64,000 nucleotides of DNA, from positions 12,147,001-12,211,000 of the forward strand of contig CP114487.1 in NCBI GenBank assembly GCA_027186245.1, in the 5' to 3' direction. Each line of letters starts with the position of its first letter. Position 1 is the first letter of the stretch. The notes under the pieces were generated by a model, which was not told the DNA's origin, did no database searches, and was given only the letters and a program-made list of their open reading frames with translations. Made by a program: the position numbers and the translations under genes. This stretch comes from Coriaria nepalensis (Eukaryota > Streptophyta > Magnoliopsida > Cucurbitales > Coriariaceae). Below are positions 12,236 to 24,323 of this stretch, piece by piece.

Positions 12236-12803
12236 TTGCCCCAGCAAAAATCTCCTCACTCAGTCTGTGAACCAGTCTTACAAGAAAAAGGCAAAAACCC
12301 CCACACTTTCCCACCCCCCAAAATCTCTTCCTTGTTTCGCACCATCTTTTAGTTTTGGCGGGAAGGAACAGTAACAAATTCAACCGCGCAATCCCAAGGC
12401 CCACTAGAGCTTGCTGGATATGAGCCTTGCAAAAGCTGTAGAATTGTTGGGCTGAAATCAAACAGGCCCAAACAATCATGGCTAACCAAAAAACGAAAAA
12501 GCGGTGAATCCGCATCGTTTAAGCAAGCCACGATGCCGCCAAGTGGGGGATTGAATCATGAAATATTATGTTGTGTAAGCTGTCTCTGCACCACGTGTAG
12601 TCAACAAGTAGTCCCGTGGTGTTCTATCAGAATGTTGACCCGCCATCCTACCAAAAGATCTGGACACGTGTAAGCACCAACGGCATAGATCTGTCCCTGC
12701 AGAATGACGTCTATCAACTCGATGTCTCACAGGCAACTATAACGTAATATAAACCAGACGCTCCATCTTCAGACGGATAATATCAAGACCATCCATTGAT
12801 GAA
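11564..12803. other. Intergenic: divergent promoters of the LIN-type and cyclophilin genes
   Basis: The LIN side carries a long leader with a GA-rich run near 11886-11902. The cyclophilin side holds two CACGTG G-boxes at 12592-12597 and 12665-12670 and a TATAAA at 12748-12753, 51 bases ahead of its ATG. G-boxes of the form CCACGTGT and ACACGTGT resemble ABA or stress elements, so stress control is plausible but not shown. Confidence 0.6.
12177..12237. repeat. Microsatellite (TTAA)n followed by (ATTT)n
   Basis: A compound tetranucleotide repeat: about seven TTAA units run into about eight ATTT units. Confidence 0.95.
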
Positions 12804-13322
12804 ATGGCGAATCCAAAGGTATATTTCGACATCGTGATAGGCGGAACGCCGGCCGGACGTGTCATTATGGAGCTATATGCCGATACGACGCCGCGCACGG
12901 CCGAGAACTTTAGAGCTATTTGTACCGGAGAGAAAGGAATCGGACGGAGCGGGAATCCTCTGCACTACAAAGGATCGAGGTTTCATAGGGTGATTCCAGG
13001 ATTCATGTGTCAAGGCGGGGATTTCACCGCAGGAAACGGTACCGGTGGGGAATCTATTTACGGGGAGAAGTTTCCGGATGAGAATTTCGTGAAGAAACAT
13101 ACTGGTCCAGGAATATTGTCAATGGCAAATGCAGGGCCGGGGACGAATGGTTCTCAGTTCTTTATATGCACGGCGGAGACATCGTGGCTGGATGGGAAGC
13201 ACGTGGTGTTTGGGAGAGTTGTGGATGGAATGGATGTCGTTCGAGCCATGGAGCGGGTCGGATCCTCCTCTGGCACCCCTTCGAAGCCCGTCGTTATTGC
13301 TGATTCTGGCCAGATTTCGTGA
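12804..13322 (+). CDS. Cytosolic cyclophilin, peptidyl-prolyl cis-trans isomerase
   Basis: This intronless gene encodes a 172-residue single-domain cyclophilin A-type protein. It would catalyse proline cis/trans isomerisation during folding and bind cyclosporin. The catalytic arginine is in [16 protein letters not shown], followed by the usual GTNGSQFFI and [10 protein letters not shown] stretches. It carries the plant-type insertion after CTGEKG ([12 protein letters not shown]), as in Arabidopsis cytosolic isoforms. There is no signal or transit peptide. The start is the only ATG that gives the family N-terminus [10 protein letters not shown]. Codon use is GC-richer than its neighbours. Upstream G-boxes suggest stress responsiveness. 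Confidence 0.96.
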   Translation: MANPKVYFDIVIGGTPAGRVIMELYADTTPRTAENFRAICTGEKGIGRSGNPLHYKGSRFHRVIPGFMCQGGDFTAGNGTGGESIYGEKFPDENFVKKHTGPGILSMANAGPGTNGSQFFICTAETSWLDGKHVVFGRVVDGMDVVRAMERVGSSSGTPSKPVVIADSGQIS

Positions 13323-13340
13323 TGTTGTGTAGTATTCTTA

Positions 13341-13364
13341 TATATATATATATATATATATATC
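13341..13364. repeat. (TA)n microsatellite in the cyclophilin 3' flank
   Basis: A run of about twelve TA dinucleotides, 18 bases after the cyclophilin stop codon. An A-rich tract follows at 13425-13445. Confidence 0.95.
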
Positions 13365-13500
13365 ATGGACGTTATTTCCGTTGGAATTAGTTTTTAAATG
13401 TACAATCTTTTTTAAAATATATAAAAAAGAAAAAAAAAAAAAACATATATGGTTCTCAAACTGGAACGTGTAAGATATAATCAGAGAGAGTGAAATATCC

Positions 13501-15624
13501 ATCTTGGCTAACACTATAATCCATTTCCTTTCTGAAGATATAATCCATTTCCTTAAGGAAAAGATTTTGCATTCATAGGGCGCGCATCTCTTAATTTCCA
13601 CTAACATGGCGGAATTGCTAAGTATTGCTGCTGCTAACAAAAGGTTGTTGCCTTTCCCCGGAAAACCAAAACCAAAACCAAAACCAAAACCTAAACCTAA
13701 ACCTAAACCTAAAAAGGCCTTAACAGTTAACAGCTTGTTTTTTTCGGAATTTGTACGCAGGAGTTTGATGTTTTCTCACGGGAAGTGATAAGATTTGGAG
13801 TTTTATGCAAGGATCCACGGCTGAATAACTTGCACCGACTCTTTTCGAGGTAAACCGAGATTCTTTTATGATGTATTTTGTGTGTTTGATAACTATCCAA
13901 AAAGAAAGAAAGATGCTGAGATGGTTATACATAACAGACTAGATTCAGAGGATCCATGTCAGAAACAACGAATAAGAGAAGAGGCAGAAACAACAATGGC
14001 TCAGAATACTTTAATATGTCATTTCTGATTTTACTTCAGGCTTCTATAAATGCGTTATATACTTTTTACGATTGAATTACAAATCTTTAATCTTTCTTCC
14101 TGTCTAGGAACTATACCATGAATTACATGTTCTGGACAGATTCGAACAAGATTATAGGCGAAAGCTTGAGGAAGTGGAGTCGTCGAATCTAGCTGGAAGC
14201 AGTTAGTACGAATATCCCGTTTAGCTTTCTTAGTTAAGGTGTCACGCAATGATCTTATGTATAATTGATACAACTGTAGAAGAGAGTCTCACAATTTACT
14301 AGTATGAGCTAAATTTGCAAAGAAAAATTGTAAAGGGCTTGCAAAAGAAATCCCTTTGGTCTAAAAATTTGGAACAGGTAACATAATTATCACTCAAAAT
14401 GCTAAAATTATGTAGGAGAATGAATTCTAAGTCACATTCCATATTGAAAGCCTTTTTTTTTGTTTCTCTTTTTAATTTGATAACTGCAGATTGTACAGAA
14501 GCTGGTTAACACGGTTACTTATATTGATGAGGTGATCTTTGAAGCACTAGGTCACATTGGTATGAGCTTGACATCCCATGATTTGCAATAGAATTCTTGT
14601 ATGAATAAAAAAAGTGACAATAAATTGAAAGCCGAAAACCTTCCATTTGATTATGAGCAAGAAAAGGAAAAAAACATGCTTGATACTCATGCATCTGTGA
14701 TCAATGTCATTGCAGGGAAGAAAACACCAGTTAACGAGGAGACAGAGAATAGACATATGCAGAGACTAGGCATTGCGGGTCTTGCATTGCACTATGCTAA
14801 CACGGTCAATATGATAAATACCATTGTAAGTATATCTCTCATGTTTTCAGCATCAAGATATGTAGATTTTCCTAGATAAAATAATGATCTTTAAGGGAAA
14901 AATTAAGTTAAAATTGTTCTCGGCTTCTTTAAAGACATCTCGCCCGGCTTCTCTTCCTTCAAGTTTAAGACATTCTCTATATTGTGCGTTGCCAATGAGT
15001 GTTCAAAAATCTCTATCCCAACGGCAAAATCTTAATGCCAAGGAAGAGGTATCCCCTCTCCATGCTTTTCCAATTAGCATAAGCAATCGAAGCACCATAA
15101 CTCCCTGCTAACCTTTCTTATATTGTATCTCGTGCAGCTTTCGTTTTCTCATGTCAAAGCAGAAATGGATGAGACTCTTCCGTGGCTTGTTCTGGTGGCG
15201 AAAAAATACGATCAAGTAGGAAAATGCTACTAGTAGTTACTTTTTTCTTTCTTGCACGTTTGTTTTCCTAGTTCTCATTTTCACTAAAATTGCAATTGAT
15301 CACAGCAGAGCTCATCAAGCTTTTGGTTGGATTGGAGAATGGGCAAACTCCAGGTGAGTTCAGAAATCATTCCACACAGGATGCTTAATTAGTAGTACCT
15401 TGATCTATCTGATTCATTTGTTCTTCTCCTTTTGCAGTAATGCTCATGGAAAGAGTAATTTTAGTCACGGTAACCCAATTCGCCTGCAAACAGTGTATCT
15501 TGCAGATAAAAAGAAGACAGAAGTATACATTCTTGAACTGATCACATGGCTTCATTGTTTTGATAAAAAGCTTAGTAAGGCACAGAAATCAACTTTAAGC
15601 AGCCAATCTCCAATCCAGGGGTAG
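13501..15624 (+). pseudogene. PSI-type (PSK simulator, DUF3475/DUF668) pseudogene
   Basis: PSI proteins are plant DUF668 proteins linked to growth control. Family sequence can be followed through LANTIIHFLSED and FLKEKILHS (13501-13575), TNMAELLSIAAANKR, EVIRFGVLCKDPRLNNLHRL, KQRIREEAETTM, LYHELHVLDRFEQDYRRKL (14110-14170), KKSLWSKNLEQ, TVTYIDEVIFEALGHIG, RLGIAGLALHYANTVNMI, VKAEMDETLPWLV, AFGWIGEWANS, and the C-terminal ADKKKTEVYILELITWLHCF. It is broken: an in-frame TAG at 13576-13578 replaces the residue after LHS; the frame shifts by one near 14335 between KGL and KKSLW; and the exon near 14000 runs into a stop. The true 5' end is absent. Exon order is otherwise kept, so this is a decayed duplicate. 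A short ORF from 13606 holding a (PK)n run is intron read-through. Confidence 0.8.
13663..13713 (+). repeat. AACCAA/CCTAAA hexanucleotide repeat
   Basis: Four AACCAA-type hexamers grade into about five CCTAAA hexamers inside an intron of the PSI-type pseudogene. The unit is one base short of the plant telomere repeat CCCTAAA, so it is not a true telomere tract. Confidence 0.85.
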
Positions 15625-16123
15625 CTTGTTTCTTATCCAAAAGTGTGAAAACTAGCATCCTTGAGCCACGGTATTACCATCCAGAAGGTTCAACTTTCTT
15701 CGAATGTAGAGGTGGATGCCAAAGCGGTTGAGAAGGCAAAACTTGTTTCTTTCTTATGTACGCAAAACTTTTGATATCCTTTTTGTACTATAAATGACAA
15801 GATTGGGATGTCTTTCTGAATCTACATGTCTGTCTGTCTGCATATGATGTTGAAATAAAGCTGTGTGTGTGGCCAAAAGAATAAACAGAACAATAACGAG
15901 ATCAGTTTGTTTTAAGTTTGTTGTATTTGTCTTCCTACGGGATATACTTTGGATAAAATGATTGGGCTAAACTCTGTACGTAAATTATTGGGCCTCATAC
16001 AACCAACCTTCAAACAACCTGGATAACGGGCCGGGCCTGACTTCACTGTCCGATTGCACTTCACAGTTACTTGAGCGGAGTGTCGCAAATGCGGATCGTG
16101 AGGGAGAGGGAGAGAGTACACGT
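15625..16123. other. Intergenic: PSI pseudogene 3' flank and DarP-type gene promoter
   Basis: No ORF of note. A GGGCC-type element near 16027-16035 and GGGCCT near 15990 resemble site II promoter motifs of organelle and ribosome-related genes, which suits the downstream gene. Confidence 0.45.
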
Positions 16124-17916
16124 ATGGCTACACTGGTACGGCTTCTACGGTCATGGTCGATGCTTCAGCAGCATTGCTGCAGTTGCACTACACTCCAGTA
16201 TTTACACTTCTCTCCCTCGCTACCAGTTGTTGCCACAAAGCTCAGCTTCTATGGATTCTCATCAGCAACTGTACTACATTCAGCTAGTCGTGGGGACCGT
16301 CACCCGTTACGCGGACTCAGATCGCCAAATTCTCCACCACTATCTGAGCTTCAAGTAGAGGAAAGCACTGACTCAGATTCCGGTGAGAGGAAGAGCCGCA
16401 ACCAGATGAAGCGGGAGGCTCAGCGCGCTGTTCGTTGGGCCATGCAGCTCGCCTCTTTCTCTGCCCCTCAAATCAAACGCATCCTTAAGTAAGATCTTGC
16501 AACGCTCTGTTATTCCAAATCTATGGCTCTAGATGTTTTCATGAACTACGCTGGTGTAGAGATGCATATATAATGGGGTTTATTTTCTGTTTAAGTGAGA
16601 CTCTGGTTAATTTCTAACTTTTTCGGGATGGCAGAGTGGCGTCTCTTGACAAAGATGTGCTCGATGCTCTAATGCTTGTGAAGGTACTGCTTATAATATT
16701 CGAATTCTGTGGGCAGTTGTATTCTTTTGCTGCTTGAGTGAAGTCTTATCTGGCCTACTATATTGTAGTTAAGGTGTTTGATTTAATGCCACAGAAACTG
16801 GGGCCCGATGTTCGAGAAGGAAAGCGCAGGCAGTTTAATTATATAGGTAATAAGCTCATTCCCTTGATTTAACATAACAATTTGTATAAGTCAGTTTCTG
16901 TTCGAGTCTCATGCATGCATATAAAGAAACAAATATTTCCCAAGGTTTCCATTGTGATTCATATACTGTTGATCTGCACTATCATATTACACTTAAAACT
17001 TATACTCTGAACAATAATTGTTCTAGATGCTATAAGAATTCTGATGGTTTGGAAAAATTATCTTTCAGGGAAACTACTGAGAGATGTAGAGCCTGAATTG
17101 ATGGACGTTTTGATTCAGGCAACAAAAGACGGTGACCATAGTATGCTGCAAGCTTTAACTACTTCAAAAGCAGGGGTTGTGTTAAATGATGATGGAGATG
17201 AAGAAGAAGAAATTGAAGAATCTGAATATGAGGAGGAAGAGAAGGTATGACATAGTGTTGAAAATTGAGAATTGTCAAGCATTGAATCTTTGAATCTCGA
17301 CTAGACTATCCATCTCTTTATCCATTTAACATGTAAAACACATTTGTCAGGGTTCTCATAATGACATAGCAAATCGATGGCTTCATGGTTTAATCACAAA
17401 GGACATCAATATTACCAATGAAGTTTACTCTGTTCAGGGTGTTGAATATGATCGTCAGGTATGTATGCTACTACAATTATTTTGTTTTTTCATTGCAACG
17501 GTTTTACTTGACGAGCTGACTAGTCTCTCACTTATTACTTACTTCCTCTGTAGTGGGTGTTAGTGAGCTCCAAAAAAAGAGAGGAATATAAACTAAAGAG
17601 CTATAGAACTATATTGTCTTCCTTCTTCTTGCTTAAATATTTGTTTAACATTACTGGAATCTAGAGTACAGACCTCTTACTTTTGCACGTTCCAAGAATG
17701 TTTAAAATTTCATCAATTCGTTCAACTAAGCAAAATAGAATATACTTCTCTTAACAGGAGTTACGAAAACTTGTTAGAAAATTGCATATAGTTCAAGAGG
17801 CCAAGGAGGCTGTTACTGAGGAGAAGAAGGCAAAAGAAGACGCAAAAATAAAGGGTGCCAGAAGGTCGCTCACTCGCTTTCTAGTTTCCATTGCGAAACA
17901 AATGCCCACCGAATAA
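16124..17916 (+). CDS. DUF615/YjgA (DarP)-type ribosome maturation protein, probably organellar
   Basis: Six exons (16124-16488, 16635-16683, 16795-16846, 17069-17244, 17351-17458, 17758-17916) give 302 residues. The core matches the bacterial YjgA/DarP family, which assists late large-subunit ribosome assembly: SRNQMKREAQRAVRWAMQL, LDKDVLDALMLVKKLGPD, REGKRRQFNYIGKLLRDVEP and a basic tail ending ARRSLTRFLVSIAKQMPTE. The first 70 or so residues are rich in Ser, Arg and Leu and poor in acidic residues, as in a mitochondrial or plastid transit peptide. An acidic insert (DDGDEEEEIEESEYEEEEK) interrupts the bacterial domain. All junctions have GT-AG borders and no frame damage is seen. Organelle identity cannot be decided here. 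Confidence 0.88.
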
Positions 17917-18636
17917 TTTCTCTACTTTTACTATTTGTATCGTTATTTGAGCCATAATCTATTTCCTATCACATATCTTGCACTTATTAGTTTAGTGATC
18001 ACACTAAATTAAATTGGTAATACCGTAAAGGCAGTTGTCCTGTCTGTTGGTTATAACACTAGAAAACCAAACTAGCCAGTAGTTAGAATGTCAGGGAGTG
18101 AATGACGCAATTATTTAAATCATACGATTGCAGGTGATGAAATTTCTGTGTTCATCCCCTTCATCTTTTCTAACGTATTCATAAGTAAAAAGTAAGCAAG
18201 GATGCAACTCTGCTTGAGGTTCACCCGAGAGAGAATCTCCATCCTTGAATGATTTCACATATATTTATATATTTATAAAATTAATGATGATATTGCTGCA
18301 CCAAGTCACTTTTAATGTAGACTGGTATGGCAGGTGGAGAAAGAAATTTTTACTCTATACGGATGCAGGGCTCGCCAGTATCCAGATACCAACAGCTAAG
18401 CAATAAGCCACGCCACGCCAGCCTCTTTTGTACTTCCCCTCTACAAATACAAACGCCACATCCCACATGCAGCATCAGAATCTCAACTCATATTTCTGTA
18501 GTTGAATAACTCAGCTGGACCACAACAAAGTTTCGGATCCCGCTTACCTTACTTTCTCTCCTTATTTTCTTCTTCTTCTTCTTTCCCCCTACTACAATAA
18601 ATAATTAAAGGTCGATTTTGCTTCAGCTCAAAACTA
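17917..18636. other. Intergenic: between the DarP-type gene and the thaumatin-like pseudogene
   Basis: AT-rich flank followed by a pyrimidine-rich leader (18550-18590) ahead of the thaumatin-like ATG. No other gene is seen. Confidence 0.45.
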
Positions 18637-19837
18637 ATGGCTGCAATAACAACAGTATTACTTTCCCTGTTAACACTGGAACTGTTCATAACAGCTAATG
18701 CATATAACCAGCCAACACTGCTATATTTATATGTTTAGTTTTGGTCTTCGATTTCTTATATACTGATTTGCTCTTCTGAAAACTTTTGCACAGGAGTGTA
18801 TTCAACGACCTTCACCATAGTAAACAAATGCGAAAGTATGATATGGCCAGGCATTCTCTCTAATGCCGGCGTTCCACCATTTCCGACCACGGGCTTTGCA
18901 CTTCAAACCGGCGAGTCCAAGATCATCACCGCACCCACTTCTTGGGGTGGTCGTTTCTGGAGTCGGACCTAATGCACTCAAGACACTACTACCGGTAAAT
19001 TCTCCTGCGTCACCGGTGATTGCGGTTCCAGCAAGCTTGAATGCGCTGGCAATGGCGCCTTGCTGCCTGCTACTCTTGCCGAGTTCACTCTAAACGGTGC
19101 TGGCAGGCTCGATTTCTTTGACATCAGCTTGGTGGATGGGTACAACCTCCCTATGCTGATGGTTCCTCAGGGTGGGACCGGCAACAACTGTACAAGCACC
19201 GGCTGTGTGGTGGATCTTAACAGCTCATGTCCGGCTGAGCTGAAGATGACCAGCTTGGATGGAGATGGCATGGCTTGCAAGAGTGCGTGCAAGGCTTTCG
19301 GACAGCCCGAGTACTGCTGCAGCGGTGCGTACGCCACACCCGACACGTGCAAGCCATCTTCGTACTCTGGGATCTTCAAGAACGCTTGCCCACGCGCTTA
19401 TAGCTATGCTTACGAAGATAAGACAGCACCTTCACATGTGCCGCTGCAGATTATGTTATCATTTTCTGCCCATCCCCTAACACCAGGTAATTTTATTTAT
19501 TCGTTACTACCATTGGAATTTAGAGTATAACTCTAAATTCATTTTGTCGCAAAGAACAAAAAGAAACAGTATATCAAATTACCAGAAGTTTGAGTTTTGC
19601 AGCCAGAAGTCATCGCAAGGTCAGAACACTTCGACCAGTCCGGCGCAAACGACAAACACACCGAGACCGTTGATCAACAGCACGATGTTTTACGAAGTAG
19701 CGGAGTTAGATCAAAGCGGAGCATTGTCATCGTCCATGTGGGGCCACTTGTTGGGATCCAAACGCGGTGGTGGGTGGAGTCAGCTAAGCGATGGCATTTT
19801 GGCGGGCGTGGGAGCTCTACTACTAACTTATTTCTAA
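18637..19837 (+). pseudogene. Thaumatin-like (PR-5 family) pseudogene with GPI-type tail
   Basis: The intact family is secreted cysteine-rich proteins of plant defence. A signal-peptide start at 18637 is followed by the mature domain from 18796 (TTFTIVNKCESMIWPG, then TGESKIITAPTSWGGRFW). It runs through GKFSCVTGDCGSSKLEC, FTLNGAGRLDFFDISLVDGY and CCSGAYATPDTCKPSSYS. A second exon from about 19602 adds a Ser/Thr-rich stalk and a hydrophobic C-terminus (ILAGVGALLLTYF) like a GPI signal. Two lesions are visible: an in-frame TAA at 18970-18972 right after GRFWSRT, and a one-base loss near 19425, after which FTCAAADYVIIFCPSPNTS is read in another frame. The first exon also lacks a phase-matching donor. 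It is probably non-functional, although each lesion is small enough to be checked against reads. Confidence 0.82.
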
Positions 19838-19841
19838 CTTT

Positions 19842-19917
19842 TTCGTTATTAACTTCCAAGCAATCCAACTCATCGATAGCTCTTTTCTTAGCGTGGGCCA
19901 TTCGTTATTAACTTCCA
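19842..19917. repeat. 17-bp direct repeat flanking a 42-bp spacer
   Basis: TTCGTTATTAACTTCCA occurs at 19842-19858 and again at 19901-19917. It lies in the short gap between the thaumatin-like pseudogene and the cut end of the endoplasmin pseudogene, so it may mark the breakpoint where the last endoplasmin exon was lost. Confidence 0.8.
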
Positions 19918-19973
19918 CGCTAGCTAACTTCGAAAAGTTAAATCTATATGATAATAAGTAATAAAAAGCCTAC

Positions 19974-22900
19974 CTCTGGATTCTTCACTACACGATCGCG
20001 GAGCTCCTTAATGATTGGGTGCCTTGGGTTGATTTCGAGGATCCTATTCGCATTCATATAAGGTTGTTTTTTTCACATTACTCAAAAGTATGTGCTAGCA
20101 TAATCCTCTCCATATTTGCACCCCAACCAAACTTCGAAGCAACAACCACACATGGTGTTTTATCCAGACGGTTGGAAACTTTGACATCATCGACAACATT
20201 ATTCTTGGACAGAGCAGTCTTCCACCATTCAGTGAGCCCCTTAAATGACTCCTTGAGTTCCTTAGCCTTTGAGTCTTTCCCTAGTTTAAGACCCTCCTTG
20301 GATACGTCTTGAAACTTTTTGTCCTCGTAATCCATGAGATATTGCATCAGATACTCATCAACAGGGTATGTGAGGAAAATAACCTACAACATAACGAAGT
20401 CAATCAATTGTCAGTGCTAGGGGCAGGGGAAAGGAAAACATAAAACAGCTTCTAACTGAAGTTTCCCTACAATACCTCGTAATTTTCTTCTTAAGTCGTT
20501 CAAAGGAATGGAGACTTTTCCAGTTGTTCCTTGCTTGATCCTGTTTTAGTAGAAGATATTCTTTTGTCCCGGTCTCAATCTTGAAATATACTGATCCAAT
20601 GAAGCCAGCTTACCATCTGACTTTGTGCTGTAGGAGTGTGAGGACACATTAGATCATCAACCGTATTAAGCAAATAGGCAATTAAAGGCACAAAAAACTG
20701 ATCAACATCAATATTTTGATGAGCTCAGCTTTTAAAACTTGCAAACAGAATAATACAAGGGAATAAAGATGTAACACCTCTCAAATCTGAGCAGCCTAGC
20801 CAAACGGTTCCTGCTCGATTAGTCCTCAATAATACCTAATTTGATGGACTTGCCAAACTCATTCCAAGGTCTGGTGTATTGGCCCTTCTTTCCATCATCG
20901 CCGTTGGATTTTTCAACATCTACTTCTGGAAAAATATAAAGAGAAGTTGATAAGAAGAGAAAACCAAGAGTGATCAACATCTCCTTCAGCGAATTGGGCA
21001 TATATTAAAATGCATCACAGTGCATTAGAAAAAATTTGAAACGTTTATGATCATGCAAACTGATCCAAGTATACCCATCTTGTCGCTTCCATTGTACTCG
21101 GCTATTCTACGGATCATATCAAGGGCCTTCCTGATGAGTTTCTTCTTTATTGTCTTCAGACTGCTGTGTTGTTGAAGCATTTCTCGTGATGCATTGAGTG
21201 GCAGAGTGTCGGAAATAACAAGTCCCTAATGGATGTTATCCATTTCAGAACTGAATCTAGAAACCAAATATCTTCATGATTACTCAGATTTATTTTCCTG
21301 AACTTACCTTCAAAAAGCTGAGGAACTTTGGCAAAAGGTCATCAAATTCATCCGAGATGAAAATGCGCCTAACATATAACTTCATATTGTGTTTATTAGA
21401 GTTATAATAGCTCTCATATAGGTTGCGAGGAATCATAGGAGGCACAAACAAAACAGCTTTGAACTCAACATCACCTTCAGCATTAAAGTGACTCCATGCC
21501 ATAGGCTTCTCATCATTGAAATCCTATTATATAATCTAAATTTAATAGCAGAACACAAATGTAATTATTCTACAAAAGATTCCAACGACCAGAAAACAAG
21601 AAAAATGTTACCTTTGCTAGAGTGGCATAAAATTTGGTGTACTCATCATCCGTCACCTCCTTTGGACTCCGCAGCCATATAGCTTTTGCATCATTCAAAA
21701 GTTCCCACTCATAAGTTGTTTCCTTCGCTGTCTTTTTCTTCAGCTGTTTCGCATCCGCATCTTTACTTTTTCCAGCGTCCTCTTTCCCCTCCTTCTGCCA
21801 AAGAGCTGCTTTCAGCTGCCCAGAGGCAAAGAAAGACACAGAATGTTATGAAAAACTTGCATTATGGAGTGATACTCAGTTTAAATTAGTATTCACAAGA
21901 AAAAGTAGTGCATACACGAATACTCCTCGTCACTGGATTCATCGTCATCAGAAGGAATTTCTACATCAATCTCTTTACTTGCCCACACATGGATAGGGAA
22001 GTTGATAAATTGAGAATACTTGTTTATCAATTCCTGCACATGAGCTTTTCAAGTGAGCGGCCTTTAGTTTTTGACGTCGAGCAGATCTGTGAGCAAATAG
22101 AAGTACCGAGTATCACAATCAGATAATTTACACACTTTTAGTTTGCTCTCCTCCAAGTATTCCCCAGCTTCATCTCGGAGGTGCAATCTAATTTCAGTTC
22201 CACGTCCGAGGGGTTCATTCCATGTATCTTCAGAAATTACAAACGCCCAATCAGCCTTCGATTCCCAAACATACCTGAAATGCAGACAAAACTTTATAAT
22301 TCCACAATGAAAGAAACAAATCGAATTACTAGGCGGTATCAATTTTAAATTATTACTGTTTATCTTTATTGTTTTTGGTAATGACTTCGACATAGTCAGC
22401 CACGAGGTATACAGAGTAGAAACCAACTCCGAATTGCCCGATGAGATTAAGATCTCCACTTGATTGCATTTTCTCCATAAATGCTACAGGACCATGATTT
22501 TAAAAAATAGTACGAATGTTACATTAATTCCACTGGGGGAAGAAGATGAACCATAGAATGATAATACGACTCAAGCACCTGAAGTTCCAGATTTTGCTAT
22601 AGTTCTCAAGTTCTTGATTAGATCCTCTTTTGTCATTCCTATACCTCTGTCACGAACGGAGAGGATTTTATTCGCTATGTCCAACTTAATCTGCAAGGTA
22701 TCGGTTAAAGTCCTCAGTGATTGGTTAAAACAAATTCCCTTTGCAAGTTATTCAATTTTTAGCCAAGATTCACCTGTATCTCGAGCTTTGCAGTGTCGTC
22801 CTCACCCAAAATCTCTGTCAGTTAGGGAGAGGAACCTGATTTTGTCAAGAGCCTGGAACAAATATTTTCCTTTAAAATGGACAATTACTTGAAATACAAG

Positions 22901-23587
22901 CTTCATAGTTCTATCAAAGTCATAACCGAAAGAAAAGAAAACTTACATCAGAAGCGTTAGAGATCAACTCCCTGAGCAAAATGTCATTATTACTGTACAA
23001 TAAGTTTATGATAATATCCATAAACCGAGATACCTCAGCTTGGAACTCAAACTTCTGCTCATTGTCGCGAAGAGATCTCTTCGAGATTGATTCCGCCTCC
23101 CTGACATTACAAAAATGTCAAAAATACACGTCTATCACATAGGTAAGAATCTGAATAATGTAGGTGAACACTCAAATGAGTGACCATTATGAGAGGATCA
23201 CGAACCTCTTAGCAACGTCAGAATCAGTGGATAGTCCATGTGGAACCGCACCCATCTTCTCCTCGAACTTTAGAGGATCTACCAGCTTCTCCGAATCTCC
23301 CTCCGCATTGGCGTGAAGTTTGCGACCTTGTTCAACCATGGACGCCACAAAACCATTTTAGGTTTCGATTATGAGTGCAGGAAAAAGGAATTTGACAATG
23401 CGACGCACAGCAGAATATACAGTTGCAGTCGTTGAAGATCAAGATAATACGCAATCTCAATCAGAATTTAAACCAAATGGCTGAGAAGAATGACAGGAGT
23501 AAACGAAAATCCTTGCGTACCTGGATCAGGGAGGACGAGGAGAAGGCAGAGCAGGAGCAGAACAGAAGGGATCGTCCACTTCCTCAT
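19974..23587 (-). pseudogene. Endoplasmin (ER HSP90) pseudogene, left copy of a tandem pair
   Basis: The exon structure mirrors the intact right copy: a signal-peptide exon 23587-23521 ([16 protein letters not shown]), then exons covering the ATPase domain ([16 protein letters not shown] near 22400), the charged linker, the middle domain and most of the C-terminal domain. Lesions are many. Two bases are missing in the SLTD exon near 22825, giving an early TGA. A TAA follows IIED at about 20819-20821. The exon holding KNIFY near 20555 has frameshifts, and the exon near 20060 stops after AHTFE. The last exon with the acidic tail and KDEL is absent: homology stops at the donor at 19974, next to the thaumatin-like pseudogene. 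Most exons still keep splice sites and many intact codons, so loss looks fairly recent. Confidence 0.92.
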
Positions 23588-24323
23588 CGTAGTGTGAAGG
23601 AGCTTCGTTTACGTCTTCTCTCGCTAAACTGATTCATTCAAACGACTTTGTTCATTAACTGTATATTAATTTAACTTTATTGATTGGATAGCTTCAGTGG
23701 GGCCGTAGATACTCTGGATTGGCCTATTTGCGCCAGGGTGGATGATCTGAGGGATAAAGAGTATCAAAAAGAGACGTGGTGGGATGGCATTGGAGGCCCT
23801 ACTTTTGATCGACGTGGAGAAATCAATATTGTGGAATGGAGAGATCCCAACAGAATGACTTGGTGAGCGAACTCAGGGATGCCACGTGGATGATAATGAC
23901 GGTTAAATAGGATAATCGAATAACTGAAATATCCTGTTTATATACGAGTAATCTGCTGCACGATGACGACCTTTTGCTACTCAAAAGTTCTGCATTAAAG
24001 TAGCCTTCTTCCCAAAAGTAATAAAGGGATGGAGATGCAGACACAAGGAGCCATGGGAAACGGCTTACGTTATCATCTTAGCATACGATTATATTAGGAA
24101 AAGAGACAGCTAAGCTAAGAACTTCGGTTACCCAAAACTGGGCATTGCAAGTTCAAGGGTTCTCCACCATAACCTATCTTCTAACGTTTCGTTTTTCCTG
24201 AAGCTGGATATCAAGACACCCACATCAATGAGTATGACACAAGGTTCTCATTCCTTCAAGAGTACATGAAAGAAGATAAAAGAAAAAAAATATAAAAACA
24301 AAAATCCTTCCGCTTAAGCTAAT
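23588..24323. other. Intergenic: pseudogene promoter and intact endoplasmin 3' flank
   Basis: The left part (23600-23880) resembles the promoter of the intact endoplasmin gene, including the ERSE-I element. The rest is the 3' flank of the intact copy. No other gene is seen. Confidence 0.6.
23775..23793 (-). promoter_or_regulatory. ERSE-I-like element upstream of the endoplasmin pseudogene
   Basis: On the minus strand the sequence reads CCAAT, nine bases, CCACG, which is the exact ER stress response element layout. It lies about 190 bases upstream of the pseudogene ATG. The neighbouring bZIP-type core is CGACGTGG here (23810-23817), against TGACGTGG in the intact copy. Confidence 0.6.

Noticed and set aside
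13606..13788. 60-codon ORF with a Pro-Lys repeat as a separate small gene
   Set aside because: It begins in a PSI exon and reads through the intron hexamer repeat; the family frame continues upstream through a stop.
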